Made by a program: the position numbers and the translations under genes
NCBI GenBank assembly: GCA_009827225.1
Contig: WUAI01000015.1
Location: 1 to 64,000, forward strand
DNA: 64,000 bases
Reading direction: 5' to 3'
DNA from: Flavobacteriaceae bacterium
GTDB taxonomy: Bacteria; Bacteroidota; Bacteroidia; Flavobacteriales; Flavobacteriaceae
The notes under the pieces: model-generated
Told to the model about the DNA's origin: nothing
Database searches by the model: none
Seen by the model: only the letters and a program-made list of their open reading frames with translations
Shown here: in pieces, positions 35,534 through 44,887 of the stretch
How the letters are laid out: each line of letters begins with the position of its first letter
Position numbering within the stretch: the first letter of the stretch is position 1

Positions 35534-36881
35534 ATAGTACTTCTTTAAGTTCAAAGCGCAATTTTACAATGGTTCCGTTGCGTTCTACCTCCAGTAATAT
35601 CTTACGCCCACTTCTGGAAGAAAACAATTCCGAAATTTCAGGTAGTTCATATTCATAGGAAGGTTTCCCATTGATCGCCACTACTTCATCTCCTTTTATT
35701 ACCCCGGCTAGAGCCGCGGGAGAATTTTCCCGAAGTTCAGCAACTATTAATTTTGGCGCCAAAAAGAAGGTGACGACGGGAGCAACATCGATTCGCACAG
35801 AGCCTGTGGCATCATTGTTAGAACCAAAATTGAAGGTACGGCCCGTACCGCCTTTTACATTGGTAACCGGGACCATACCACTGTGTTCCACGATAATGCC
35901 CGCCATATTATAATGAAACGGATCACTAAAAAAACGATTCTTCCGCAAGGTCATCTTTTTATTGCGATAATCCATAGTTACAGTAAATCGTTTCAAAATG
36001 TCTGCACCCAGGCTTCCGTTTCTATTCAACAGTAGTTTTACATCTTTCACAGCCGAAGAGTCGGGATACGAGACGTTCACATTGCTCAGCCCAAACTTCC
36101 CTAAAGAAACTTTATCCAACTTGGAGCGTTTGCCATATACACTGCCACTAAGCCCTAATCCTAAAAAATCTTTGAAATAATTGGGAGGATCTTCGCGGAT
36201 TCCAATAGACTCTTCGAACAGCCAAAGGGCATCGCTTGCACCCGAATCCACTAAAAGTATGACATCATGGCTCTCCCCCTGGAACTCGACGGTATTCGTG
36301 ATATAGGGTTTTCGCTTTCGGAATTCAATATCGAATACTTCACAACTCCGGCAGTTAGGAGCCTTGTAATGTTTTGGATCATAAATAGTGATCAGTCTGG
36401 AGTCATAATCCGTCTTAACCACAAATTGCTTAAAAAAATCATAGCCAATCACTCCATGAACCGGTATCCCCATCCTGGGAGAGAAGTTGATATTCTTATC
36501 AAAGATCACATAGACAGTATGGTTCTTATCAACGGCCTTTCCCAATTTAAGTTTGTTGTTGCGGCTCTTAAGTGCCTGGATATTTCCGCCACCACCAAGA
36601 CCTTTAATATCCACCGGGGTCACGTTATTGATTTGTAGTGAATCGTTTTCGGTTAAGCTGAAGAGTAAAGTGTAGTTCACCCCAGTATCCAGGAGAAAGG
36701 TGAGTTCCTTCCCATTTAATTCTACGTCAACCAAGGTAAGGTTGTTGATAAATTGAAAACTGAAACGATCTTTTTTTCTAAAATCGGGTAGTTTAAAGCC
36801 GTTTTGTGAATAAGAAAGATCGGCGGAAAAGGAGCAAACGATAAAAAGTAAAAAAGGTAAAAAATTAAGTCTTGATTTCAT
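35532..36881 (-). CDS. aspartyl protease-like protein with C-terminal PDZ domain
   Basis: Exported protein of 449 aa with a signal peptide (1-25). Two retropepsin-type active-site triads are visible: LLDTGVN (Asp65) and LVDSGAS (Asp212), each at the start of a beta-rich lobe, so one chain may form the pseudodimer that retropepsins make from two. The C-terminal 80 residues are a PDZ domain with GVIKGDEVVAINGKPS. Many Bacteroidetes homologues exist; substrates are unknown. Confidence 0.82.
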   Translation of the reverse strand: MKSRLNFLPFLLFIVCSFSADLSYSQNGFKLPDFRKKDRFSFQFINNLTLVDVELNGKELTFLLDTGVNYTLLFSLTENDSLQINNVTPVDIKGLGGGGNIQALKSRNNKLKLGKAVDKNHTVYVIFDKNINFSPRMGIPVHGVIGYDFFKQFVVKTDYDSRLITIYDPKHYKAPNCRSCEVFDIEFRKRKPYITNTVEFQGESHDVILLVDSGASDALWLFEESIGIREDPPNYFKDFLGLGLSGSVYGKRSKLDKVSLGKFGLSNVNVSYPDSSAVKDVKLLLNRNGSLGADILKRFTVTMDYRNKKMTLRKNRFFSDPFHYNMAGIIVEHSGMVPVTNVKGGTGRTFNFGSNNDATGSVRIDVAPVVTFFLAPKLIVAELRENSPAALAGVIKGDEVVAINGKPSYEYELPEISELFSSRSGRKILLEVERNGTIVKLRFELKEVL

Positions 36882-36977
36882 TCACCAAATAAGATATCAA
36901 AAATTGGGCTAAAAGGGGTAAGAACTGTCGAATTTTGATAATTATTTCGCAACTTTGTTCTCTAATTTTATAAAAAT

Positions 36978-38168
36978 ATGCCTGCGATATCCACCAAGGG
37001 TCAGAATATGCCGGAATCACCTATTAGGAAGCTGGTTCCATATGCTGAAAAAGCACGAAAAGAAAACAAGCACATCTATCATTTAAATATTGGTCAGCCC
37101 GATATTAAATCTCCGAAAGCCGCGATGAAAGCCGTGGCAAAGCATAAAATTGAAGTGCTGGCGTATAGCCGTTCTGAAGGATCGGAAAGTTACCGTGAAA
37201 AGATTGCAGACTACTACCATAAGAACAAAATTCCTGTGGACGCGGATGACATCATAGTAACCACAGGTGGTAGTGAAGCATTATTATTTGCTATGGGAAG
37301 CATTTGCGATGCAGGTGATGAAGTGATCATCCCGGAACCTTTTTATGCGAATTATAATGGATTTGCAACGGCATCAGGTGTTAAAATAGTTCCGGTGATC
37401 TCTAAGATCGAAGATAATTTTGCCCTCCCTCCTATTTCGGAATTTGAAAAACTGATCACGCCAAAGACCAAGGCCATCCTTATCTGTAATCCCGGGAACC
37501 CAACCGGTTATTTATATTCCGAAGAAGAAATAAAGACGCTGGCTAAAATTGTCATGGAACACGATCTTTTTCTTGTTGCCGATGAGGTATACCGCGAATT
37601 TGCATACGACGGACTTGAGCATTATTCGATATTACAGGAAGACAGCATGGCCGATTACGGGATCATTATCGATTCGGTGTCTAAAAGATACAGCATGTGC
37701 GGGGCGAGGATAGGATGTTTGGTATCCAAGAACAAGGATGTGATCGCCACTGCTCTGAAATTTGCCCAGGCCCGTTTAAGCCCTCCAACCTTTGCGCAGT
37801 TGGCCAGTGAGGCTGCCCTGGAAACCCCGCAGAGCTACTTTGACAAGGTAATTGTGGAATATACAGACCGCAGGGATACCCTGGTTTCAGAATTAAAGAA
37901 AATCCCGGGAGTAAAAGTGGGCATGCCCAAAGGCGCTTTCTATTGCATTGCCGAACTTCCCGTAAAGAATAGTGACGATTTTGCTCAATGGTTACTGGAA
38001 GATTTCGAATTGGACGGTGAAACCATTATGGTTGCACCTGCAGCAGGATTTTATTCCAGTGAAGGCATGGGGAACAATCAAGTGCGAATCGCCTACGTTC
38101 TTAAGAAAGAAAGTTTAAGAAGAGCGGTTGAAATTTTAAAAGCAGCCCTCGAAGCATATCCTGATTGA
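36978..38168 (+). CDS. pyridoxal phosphate-dependent aminotransferase (class I/II)
   Basis: A 396-aa aminotransferase. PLP-lysine is in DSVSKRYSMCGARIG; NPGNPTGYLYS and ADEVYREFAY carry the cofactor Asn and Asp. The fold is AspC-like (subgroup I); which amino acid is used is not decided by sequence. It overlaps murB by four bases (TTGA), so the two are translationally coupled. Confidence 0.9.
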   Translation: MPAISTKGQNMPESPIRKLVPYAEKARKENKHIYHLNIGQPDIKSPKAAMKAVAKHKIEVLAYSRSEGSESYREKIADYYHKNKIPVDADDIIVTTGGSEALLFAMGSICDAGDEVIIPEPFYANYNGFATASGVKIVPVISKIEDNFALPPISEFEKLITPKTKAILICNPGNPTGYLYSEEEIKTLAKIVMEHDLFLVADEVYREFAYDGLEHYSILQEDSMADYGIIIDSVSKRYSMCGARIGCLVSKNKDVIATALKFAQARLSPPTFAQLASEAALETPQSYFDKVIVEYTDRRDTLVSELKKIPGVKVGMPKGAFYCIAELPVKNSDDFAQWLLEDFELDGETIMVAPAAGFYSSEGMGNNQVRIAYVLKKESLRRAVEILKAALEAYPD

Positions 38169-39181
38169 TACAAATAGAAGAAAATAGATCTCTTAAATCC
38201 TTTAATACCTTCGGAATTGACTGCAAGGCCAGGTATTTTGTATCGGTTAAGTCGGTTGAAGAATTAAAAGAAGCCCTTCGGAATTCCCCAAGCGAGGAGA
38301 TTTTCATCCTGGGTGGAGGAAGCAACTTACTGCTTACGAGTGATATGGACCATCTGGTTATTCATCTGGACCTGAAGGGAATAAACGTGATTTCTGAAAA
38401 CGAAAACGAAGTGGTGTTGCGGGTTCAGGCCGGGGAAAACTGGCACGAGTTTGTTCAATACTGTCTTCGCAATGATTATGGTGGGGTTGAAAACCTTTCT
38501 TTGATTCCTGGCAACGTGGGAACAGCTCCAATTCAGAATATCGGGGCTTATGGTGTGGAGATCAAAGACGTTTTTGAGAAATGTTCTGCTTTATTCATCG
38601 ATAGCCTGGAAACTAAAGAATTCAGCATCGATGATTGCGATTTTGGATATAGAAATTCAATATTCAAGAATGAACTGAAGGATAAGGTCATCATCACCAG
38701 CGTAGATCTAAAACTCTCCAAGAGGGAACATCACATTCACACCTCCTATGGTGCCATTCAATCGCTGTTAAAAGAGCGGGAGATCACGAATCCAACTATT
38801 CAGGATGTTTCCGAAGTGGTCATCGACATTCGATCCTCGAAATTGCCGGATCCGAAAGATTTAGGAAATAGTGGGAGTTTTTTTAAAAATCCGGTGATCA
38901 ATGCCGAAACATTTCAACAATTTCGTTTGCGATATCCAGAGGCACCTTTCTATGAAGTATCTGCCACCGAATTTAAGATACCTGCCGGTTGGCTTATTGA
39001 ACAATGCGGATTCAAAGGAAAGCGTTTCGGAGATGCCGGCGTGCATGAAAAACAAGCCCTGGTTTTAGTTAACTTCGGAAATGCTAAAGGCGCAGACATC
39101 TGGCAATTGGCGCAGCGAATTCAGGCGGATGTAAAAGAAAAATTCGGAATATTTATCGAACCGGAAGTAAACGTAATTTAG
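38165..39181 (+). CDS. murB: UDP-N-acetylenolpyruvoylglucosamine reductase
   Basis: Second enzyme of peptidoglycan precursor synthesis, reducing UDP-GlcNAc-enolpyruvate with NADPH via FAD. The 338 aa are type I MurB. Motifs: ILGGGSNLLL (FAD), PIQNIGAYGVEIKD, FGYRNSIFK and GSFFKNP (catalytic Ser). The start is TTG and overlaps the stop of the aminotransferase gene. Confidence 0.95.
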   Translation: MIQIEENRSLKSFNTFGIDCKARYFVSVKSVEELKEALRNSPSEEIFILGGGSNLLLTSDMDHLVIHLDLKGINVISENENEVVLRVQAGENWHEFVQYCLRNDYGGVENLSLIPGNVGTAPIQNIGAYGVEIKDVFEKCSALFIDSLETKEFSIDDCDFGYRNSIFKNELKDKVIITSVDLKLSKREHHIHTSYGAIQSLLKEREITNPTIQDVSEVVIDIRSSKLPDPKDLGNSGSFFKNPVINAETFQQFRLRYPEAPFYEVSATEFKIPAGWLIEQCGFKGKRFGDAGVHEKQALVLVNFGNAKGADIWQLAQRIQADVKEKFGIFIEPEVNVI

Positions 39182-39774
39182 TCTACGTTCAGAACATCAG
39201 TGAGAATGTGGATGGTCCCGTTGGAACCATTGATATCCGATTTCCCAATATATGCTACTTTACCACTGGCGTCTTTTAGAAGGATGTCGTTATCCTGTAA
39301 AAATGCAGTAACCTTCGCACCACCCAGTGTGGTATAAGTAACTGAATCATTTTTCTTAATCGCTTGTAAAATGGCTCCGGAACTTAAGTTTTCTCCAATG
39401 ATATGATTCTTTAGTAAAAGTTCCAATTCGCTTTTATTCGCCGGGTTCAAAAGAACGTTCATATCCTCTTGCGGGATCTGGTCGAATGCATCACTCGATG
39501 GAGCCATAAGCGTATACGGCCCTTCATCCTTCATCAATAAATCCGTAATTCCTGCCGAAATGGTCGCACTCACAAAGGTTTTTAATTCCTGGGTGGTCAT
39601 CGCCTTACGAAAAACGCTATTGGTTACCTGCTCATTTTCTTTATTGTTTTCACTGGTCTGTGTAACAGATTCGGAATCGGAACCATCGGAATCCGGATTC
39701 TTAGTATCGCCTTTACAGGCAACTAATACAAGGGGAAATATCAGGAGGGAAATATAAAAACGAACTGATTTCAT
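39178..39774 (-). CDS. fasciclin (FAS1) domain lipoprotein
   Basis: A 198-aa surface lipoprotein. The signal ends in a lipobox LVACKG (Cys20). A Ser/Asp/Glu-rich linker (about 22-55) precedes one FAS1 domain, with TTQELKTFVSATISAGI, YTLMAPSSDAFDQIP, the H-box LLLKNHII, and INGSNGTIHILTDVL at the end. FAS1 domains mediate adhesion. It stops on the murB stop from the opposite strand. Confidence 0.87.
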   Translation of the reverse strand: MKSVRFYISLLIFPLVLVACKGDTKNPDSDGSDSESVTQTSENNKENEQVTNSVFRKAMTTQELKTFVSATISAGITDLLMKDEGPYTLMAPSSDAFDQIPQEDMNVLLNPANKSELELLLKNHIIGENLSSGAILQAIKKNDSVTYTTLGGAKVTAFLQDNDILLKDASGKVAYIGKSDINGSNGTIHILTDVLNVD

Positions 39775-39834
39775 GGTGTGTCAATTAAAAGCCTAAAATT
39801 AGCATAATTCTGAGTATAAGAACAAGAAAGATTG

Positions 39835-39842
39835 TATTTTTG
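39835..39842 (+). promoter_or_regulatory. promoter -7 element of the small membrane-protein gene
   Basis: TATTTTTG fits TAnnTTTG, 17 bases before the ATG at 39860. Confidence 0.4.
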
Positions 39843-39859
39843 TAACCTATTTAAATCGT

Positions 39860-40063
39860 ATGGGAATATTATTCTTAACACTTGGCTTACTCCTACTTGC
39901 TTTTGCGGGAATAGCCATTAAGATATGGGCAAAAAAAGATGGGAAATTCGCCGGTACTTGTGCGAGTCAAAGCCCATTTCTAAATCAGGAAGGTGAGGCC
40001 TGTGGATTTTGTGGCAAAACCCCGGACCAATTCGACACCTGTAAGGGTCAGCCAAACCAATAA
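39860..40063 (+). CDS. small Cys-rich single-pass membrane protein
   Basis: A 67-aa protein. Residues 2-22 are one transmembrane helix; the remainder has four cysteines (34, 48, 51, 61) in a C-x13-C-x2-C-x9-C pattern that could hold a metal or disulphides. It precedes the glycosyltransferase gene by 19 bases. I recall no characterised relative. Function unknown. Confidence 0.75.
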   Translation: MGILFLTLGLLLLAFAGIAIKIWAKKDGKFAGTCASQSPFLNQEGEACGFCGKTPDQFDTCKGQPNQ

Positions 40064-40082
40064 AAAATTATAACTTGTAGCC

Positions 40083-41177
40083 ATGTTGCTACTGTATGCT
40101 TTCTCGGCAGTTGTCATCATCAACGCCGTTTATTTTGTCATATTCTCCAAATTTTCATACGCTACGCCCCGGCAACCCAAGTCGTCTCACAATTTCCCTG
40201 TATCCATAATTATTTGCGCCAAAAACGAAGCAGAAAACCTTCGTAAAAATATCCCGCTTTGGCTGGAACAGGACTATCCCGATTTTGAAATCATACTCAT
40301 CAATGATTCCTCCACGGATGACACCAAGGAAATAATGGAATCCTTTGCTACCAGCCACTCTATCGTGCATACAGTTGATATTGAGAATAACGAAGCATTC
40401 TGGAGCAACAAGAAATACTCGCTCACACTGGGAATAAAAAGAGCGATGCATCCGAGGATGTTATTTACTGATGCCGACTGCAAACCTGCCTCCAACCAAT
40501 GGCTTAAACTCATGACCGCAGATCTTTCCGAAGAAAAACAAATGGTTTTGGGGTACGGGGCATACGATAAGCAACCTGGATTTCTTAATTCACTCATTCG
40601 GTATGAGACACTAATGACGGCGGTTCAGTATTTTTCGTTTGCCATGAGAGGTATGCCGTATATGGGAGTAGGAAGAAATCTCGCGTATACCAGTCAGTTG
40701 TTCTATGATAATCGTGGTTTCATGTCTCATATGGAGGTGAACTCAGGAGATGACGATCTGTTTGTGAATGAAGTGGCGAACTCCGAAAATGTTGCTGTAT
40801 GTTATCATCCAGATGCGTTTACGTATTCCGCTCCTAAGAGTAAGTTCAGTGAATGGTTTCGGCAGAAACGAAGACATATTACTACTGCACATCATTACAA
40901 AACGAAACATAAACTTTTGCTCGGGCTTTATTACTTGTCAAACCTCTTATTTTGGGTACTTGCGACCCTATGTCTTATTTTCCAGGACTGGAAAATCCCG
41001 CTAATGTTAATTCTGTTCAGGATTCTGTTGCAATATATACTCCTGGGCCCAGCCACACAGCTGCTCCAGGAAAAGAAACTTCGGATATGGTTGCCTTTTT
41101 TGGAATTGTTTTTGGTAAGTTTCCAATTGATTATCTTTATTACTAATTCCTTTTCTAAACCAAAACGTTGGAAATAA
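40083..41177 (+). CDS. family 2 glycosyltransferase, membrane-bound
   Basis: A 364-aa GT2 enzyme. N-terminal hydrophobic helix, then the catalytic domain with SIIICAKNEAENL, ILINDSSTDDT, the metal-binding DADCK (DXD equivalent), GDDDLFV, and a QxxRR-type motif FRQKRRH; the C-terminal 90 residues have about three membrane helices. It likely transfers sugars to a lipid or polymer at the cytoplasmic face. It overlaps the sigma-factor gene by 10 bases. Confidence 0.87.
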   Translation: MLLLYAFSAVVIINAVYFVIFSKFSYATPRQPKSSHNFPVSIIICAKNEAENLRKNIPLWLEQDYPDFEIILINDSSTDDTKEIMESFATSHSIVHTVDIENNEAFWSNKKYSLTLGIKRAMHPRMLFTDADCKPASNQWLKLMTADLSEEKQMVLGYGAYDKQPGFLNSLIRYETLMTAVQYFSFAMRGMPYMGVGRNLAYTSQLFYDNRGFMSHMEVNSGDDDLFVNEVANSENVAVCYHPDAFTYSAPKSKFSEWFRQKRRHITTAHHYKTKHKLLLGLYYLSNLLFWVLATLCLIFQDWKIPLMLILFRILLQYILLGPATQLLQEKKLRIWLPFLELFLVSFQLIIFITNSFSKPKRWK

Positions 41178-41740
41178 CAGCCGCTGTAATCTTAAAGCAT
41201 ATTCAGGAAGCAAAGAAAGGCAAACAAAGTGCCTTTAATTTTTTGTTGGATCAATATTGGAACAGCGTATACGGATTTCAACTGAAAAGGGTCCAAAGCG
41301 AATATGAAGCGGAGGACATCACCATCGAGACTTTTTCCAAAGCTTTTGATAAAATCGGAACCTTTGATGAGAAGTACAATTTCAATACCTGGCTGATTAC
41401 GATCTCTAAAAATATCCAAATCGATAAAAGCCGTAAAAAGAAAGCTTCGATTCAAACCCAAACCATGGATGCCAATGGGGAGCATGTAAAAAAGATTCCG
41501 GATCAAAACCCATCCCCTGAAGATAAACTGATCACCGAACAGAACCTGGCGGAGTTGCTCCAGTTTATCAAGTTGCTGAAACCGCATTACCAGGAAATTA
41601 TCAACCTAAGATATTTTCAGGAAATGTCGTACAATGAAATTTCAGACACCCTGGAGGAACCACTAAGCAACGTAAAGGTGCGACTGTTACGAGCTAAAAA
41701 ACTCCTTTCCGAAATCATAACCCAAAACCGCAATTCTTGA
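41168..41740 (+). CDS. ECF-type RNA polymerase sigma factor
   Basis: A 190-aa sigma-70 family regulator. Region 2 includes AEDITIETFSKAFDKI and FNTWLITISKN; region 4 includes INLRYFQEMSYNEISDTL and the HTH ending VRLLRAKKLLSEI. The start is TTG, ten bases before the end of the glycosyltransferase gene, so coupling is likely. No anti-sigma factor is adjacent; regulated genes are unknown. Confidence 0.88.
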   Translation: MEITAAVILKHIQEAKKGKQSAFNFLLDQYWNSVYGFQLKRVQSEYEAEDITIETFSKAFDKIGTFDEKYNFNTWLITISKNIQIDKSRKKKASIQTQTMDANGEHVKKIPDQNPSPEDKLITEQNLAELLQFIKLLKPHYQEIINLRYFQEMSYNEISDTLEEPLSNVKVRLLRAKKLLSEIITQNRNS

Positions 41741-42942
41741 AAAATGTCCTGAAAAAACTTGGCCCCGGCTTTTTGTTTGCCGGTGCTGCCATTGGGGTTT
41801 CGCACCTAGTACAGTCGACACGAGCAGGTGCCGATTTTGGATTTGGACTTCTTTGGGCCCTGCTGTTGATCAACCTGGTTAAGTACCCCTTCTTTGAATT
41901 CGGACCCAGGTTTGCCAGTGCCACCGGTAAAAACCTGATTGAGGGCTACCATTCTTTGGGCAAAGGAGTATTGATCGCTTACTTCCTAATCACTTTCGGG
42001 ACCATGTTCACGATTCAAACAGCCGTTACCATAGTCACAGCAGGTATTGCCTCGTCGCTGTTCGGTTGGGGTACCTCCATTGTCTGGGTCACTATTATTA
42101 CAGGAATTTGCTTTTCAATATTACTGTTTGGCAGATACAAACTTCTGGACGGTTTGATGAAGATCATAGTGATCGGACTCACAATCAGCACTATTGTTGC
42201 CGTTATATTTGCGACCAAATCGTCGGGCGCCATAAGTATTGAGCAGATTCTGCCACAAGATACGGCGTCCATTGCCTTTTTAATTGCCTTCATGGGCTGG
42301 ATGCCGGCACCATTGGATATATCCATCTGGCATTCCATCTGGACGGTGGAAAAGAGGAAAATCACCACCGTCACCCCTCAACAGTCAAAATTTGACTTCA
42401 ACGTGGGCTACGTAACCACCATTATTTTGGGAATCGGATTCATTGCCCTGGGTGCCCTGGTGATGTTTGAAAGTGGGGAATCATTCTCAACGAACGGTAC
42501 GGAATTCGCGAATCAGCTCATTTCCATGTACACCTATAGTTTGGGAGACTGGGCTAAAATTATCATTGGAGTGGCGGCGCTAACTACCATGTTCAGCACT
42601 ACGCTTACTACCCTCGACGCCTCTCCCAGGGTAATGCATAAAACTTCGGAATTGGTTTTGAACCGAGTCTTCAGAAAGGGATATTTATTTTGGATTTTGG
42701 TCCTTATTGCCGGAACGCTTTCTATTTTCTTCTTTTTCATTTCTGAAATGGGCTTACTTATCAAGATTGCCACCATACTATCATTTTTAACTGCACCTTT
42801 CTACGCCATCATCAATTTTGTATTGGTAAATGGAAAAGAAATGCCATCATCACAGCGACCCTCTCGGTTGCTGAACGCAATGAGTCTTTTTGGGATCCTA
42901 ATTCTTTTAGGATTCGGAGTATGGTATTTAACGACACTTTAA
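41737..42942 (+). CDS. Nramp-like transporter lacking the canonical DPGN motif
   Basis: A 401-aa membrane protein with about eleven hydrophobic helices. Overall it aligns with Nramp metal-ion transporters, starting [12 protein letters not shown]. But the TM1 metal-binding DPGN is replaced by GVSH (residues 20-23), and the TM6 motif MPHN reads MPAP (189-192). It may move another substrate or ion. The start is TTG and overlaps the sigma-factor stop (TTGA). Confidence 0.82.
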   Translation: MKNVLKKLGPGFLFAGAAIGVSHLVQSTRAGADFGFGLLWALLLINLVKYPFFEFGPRFASATGKNLIEGYHSLGKGVLIAYFLITFGTMFTIQTAVTIVTAGIASSLFGWGTSIVWVTIITGICFSILLFGRYKLLDGLMKIIVIGLTISTIVAVIFATKSSGAISIEQILPQDTASIAFLIAFMGWMPAPLDISIWHSIWTVEKRKITTVTPQQSKFDFNVGYVTTIILGIGFIALGALVMFESGESFSTNGTEFANQLISMYTYSLGDWAKIIIGVAALTTMFSTTLTTLDASPRVMHKTSELVLNRVFRKGYLFWILVLIAGTLSIFFFFISEMGLLIKIATILSFLTAPFYAIINFVLVNGKEMPSSQRPSRLLNAMSLFGILILLGFGVWYLTTL

Positions 42943-42954
42943 TACAAAAGGTCG

Positions 42955-42962
42955 TATCTTTG
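42955..42962 (+). promoter_or_regulatory. promoter -7 element of lipA
   Basis: TATCTTTG fits TAnnTTTG, eight bases before the ATG at 42971, implying a very short leader. Confidence 0.4.
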
Positions 42963-42970
42963 CAGTCGCT

Positions 42971-43843
42971 ATGGATGTACAAACTATCGATATTCAAAAA
43001 CCGGCTCCAAAGCCCAAATGGCTTAGGGTAAAACTACCCACAGGGAAGAAATACACCGAGTTACGCGGGCTGGTTGATAAATACAATCTGCATACGATCT
43101 GTACCTCAGGAAGTTGCCCTAATATGGGAGAATGTTGGACCGAGGGTACGGCGACATTCATGATCCTTGGAAACATCTGTACACGTTCCTGTGGATTCTG
43201 CGGAGTAAAAACCGGTAGACCCGAAACCGTGGACTGGGATGAACCTGAAAAGGTAGCCCGATCTATCAAGATCATGAATATCAAGCATGCTGTGATCACC
43301 TCTGTGGATAGAGACGATTTGAAGGATATGGGTTCCATTATGTGGGCGGAAACGGTAAAAGCGATACGCAGAATGAATCCTGAAACCACCTTGGAGACCT
43401 TAATTCCCGATTTTCAAGGGGTAACCCGACATATTGATCGAATTATTGAGGTAGCCCCGGAAGTAGTTTCACACAATATGGAAACCGTGAAAAGGTTAAC
43501 GCGGGAAGTAAGAATTCAAGCCAAATATGAGCGCAGCCTGGAGGTTCTGCGATACCTGAAGCAAGAAGGTATCAAACGTACAAAAAGTGGAATCATGCTG
43601 GGATTAGGAGAGACGGAAGAGGAAGTGATCCAAACGATGACCGATTTGAGAAATGTGGGATTGGATATCGTGACTATCGGGCAGTACCTTCAACCGTCTA
43701 AAAAGCATCTGCCGGTGAAGGAGTTTATCAATCCGGAACAATTCAAGAAATACGAGGCTATCGGACTTGAAATGGGCTTCAGACATGTGGAAAGTGGAGC
43801 TTTGGTACGATCTTCTTATAAGGCCCAAAAACATCTCACTTAA
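42971..43843 (+). CDS. lipA: lipoyl synthase
   Basis: Radical SAM enzyme inserting two sulphurs into octanoyl groups. It is 290 aa with the auxiliary-cluster motif [12 protein letters not shown], the radical [11 protein letters not shown] (CX3CX2C), and a C-terminal RSSYKA. It serves pyruvate and oxoglutarate dehydrogenase complexes. gap follows after 14 bases. Confidence 0.96.
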   Translation: MDVQTIDIQKPAPKPKWLRVKLPTGKKYTELRGLVDKYNLHTICTSGSCPNMGECWTEGTATFMILGNICTRSCGFCGVKTGRPETVDWDEPEKVARSIKIMNIKHAVITSVDRDDLKDMGSIMWAETVKAIRRMNPETTLETLIPDFQGVTRHIDRIIEVAPEVVSHNMETVKRLTREVRIQAKYERSLEVLRYLKQEGIKRTKSGIMLGLGETEEEVIQTMTDLRNVGLDIVTIGQYLQPSKKHLPVKEFINPEQFKKYEAIGLEMGFRHVESGALVRSSYKAQKHLT

Positions 43844-43857
43844 AATTTCAGAAATAA

Positions 43858-44856
43858 ATGGCAAATACCATTAACGTTGGGATTAATGGCTTCGGCCGTA
43901 TTGGGAGGAACCTCTGCAGAATGTTGCTGGATCATCCGAATATAAGGGTAACCGCCATAAACGACATTTCGAACGCCAGAACCTTGAGTCATTTGTTCAA
44001 GTATGACAGTATTCACGGTATGTTGGATCGTGAGGTCTCCTATGAAGAAAATGCTATTATTGTTGGAAATCAGCGCATTAAGTTTACTTCTGAAAAAGAA
44101 CTTTCCAATTTAAATTGGGACGATGTGGACATTGTGGTCGAGGCCACGGGGAAGTTCAAAAACCACGCTGATCTCGAGAAACATCTGGAAGCGGGAGCTA
44201 AGAAAGTGATTTTGTCTGTTCCACCTGTAGATGATAGCATCAAAACCATTGTTTTGGGAGTTAACGACGATGTACTCACCAATGACGACCGAATAGTCTC
44301 CAATGCTTCCTGTACCACCAATAATGCAGCCCACATGTTGAAGATCATCCACGAACTGTGTGGCGTAGAACAGGCGTATATTACCACGGTACACTCCTAT
44401 ACTACCGATCAAAGTCTTCATGACCAGCCACATCGGGATCTTCGCCGTGCAAGGGCGGCTGGGCAGTCGATTGTGCCAACAACTACGGGAGCTGCCAAGG
44501 CTCTTACTAAAATATTTCCGGACCTCTCTGAGGTCATAGGAGGGTGTGGAATTCGGGTACCTGTGGCTAATGGATCGTTAACCGATATCACCTTTAATGT
44601 GAAGCGAAATACCAGCATCGCTGAAGTCAATAAAGCGTTCGAAAACGCTGCTAATGGCAGGCTTCAAGGAATTCTTCAATATACAGAGGATCCTATAGTT
44701 TCCATCGATATCGTTGGCAATACCCACTCATGTATTTTCGATTCGGGCATGACTTCGGTCATTGGAACGATGGTGAAAATCATTGGATGGTATGATAATG
44801 AAGTGGGATATTCTGCAAGAATTGTAGATTTAATCTTACAATTATCGAGGAAATGA
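43858..44856 (+). CDS. gap: glyceraldehyde-3-phosphate dehydrogenase
   Basis: Glycolytic NAD(P)-dependent dehydrogenase of 332 aa. Rossmann motif INGFGRIGRN at the start, an Asp after the second strand (INDIS) favouring NAD, catalytic Cys in SNASCTTNN, and TVHSYTTDQ downstream. Type I. It lies 14 bases after lipA and 31 before the hybrid kinase gene. Confidence 0.95.
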   Translation: MANTINVGINGFGRIGRNLCRMLLDHPNIRVTAINDISNARTLSHLFKYDSIHGMLDREVSYEENAIIVGNQRIKFTSEKELSNLNWDDVDIVVEATGKFKNHADLEKHLEAGAKKVILSVPPVDDSIKTIVLGVNDDVLTNDDRIVSNASCTTNNAAHMLKIIHELCGVEQAYITTVHSYTTDQSLHDQPHRDLRRARAAGQSIVPTTTGAAKALTKIFPDLSEVIGGCGIRVPVANGSLTDITFNVKRNTSIAEVNKAFENAANGRLQGILQYTEDPIVSIDIVGNTHSCIFDSGMTSVIGTMVKIIGWYDNEVGYSARIVDLILQLSRK

Positions 44857-44887
44857 CTATATTTATCGTCGAAGTACATAGAAGTTA

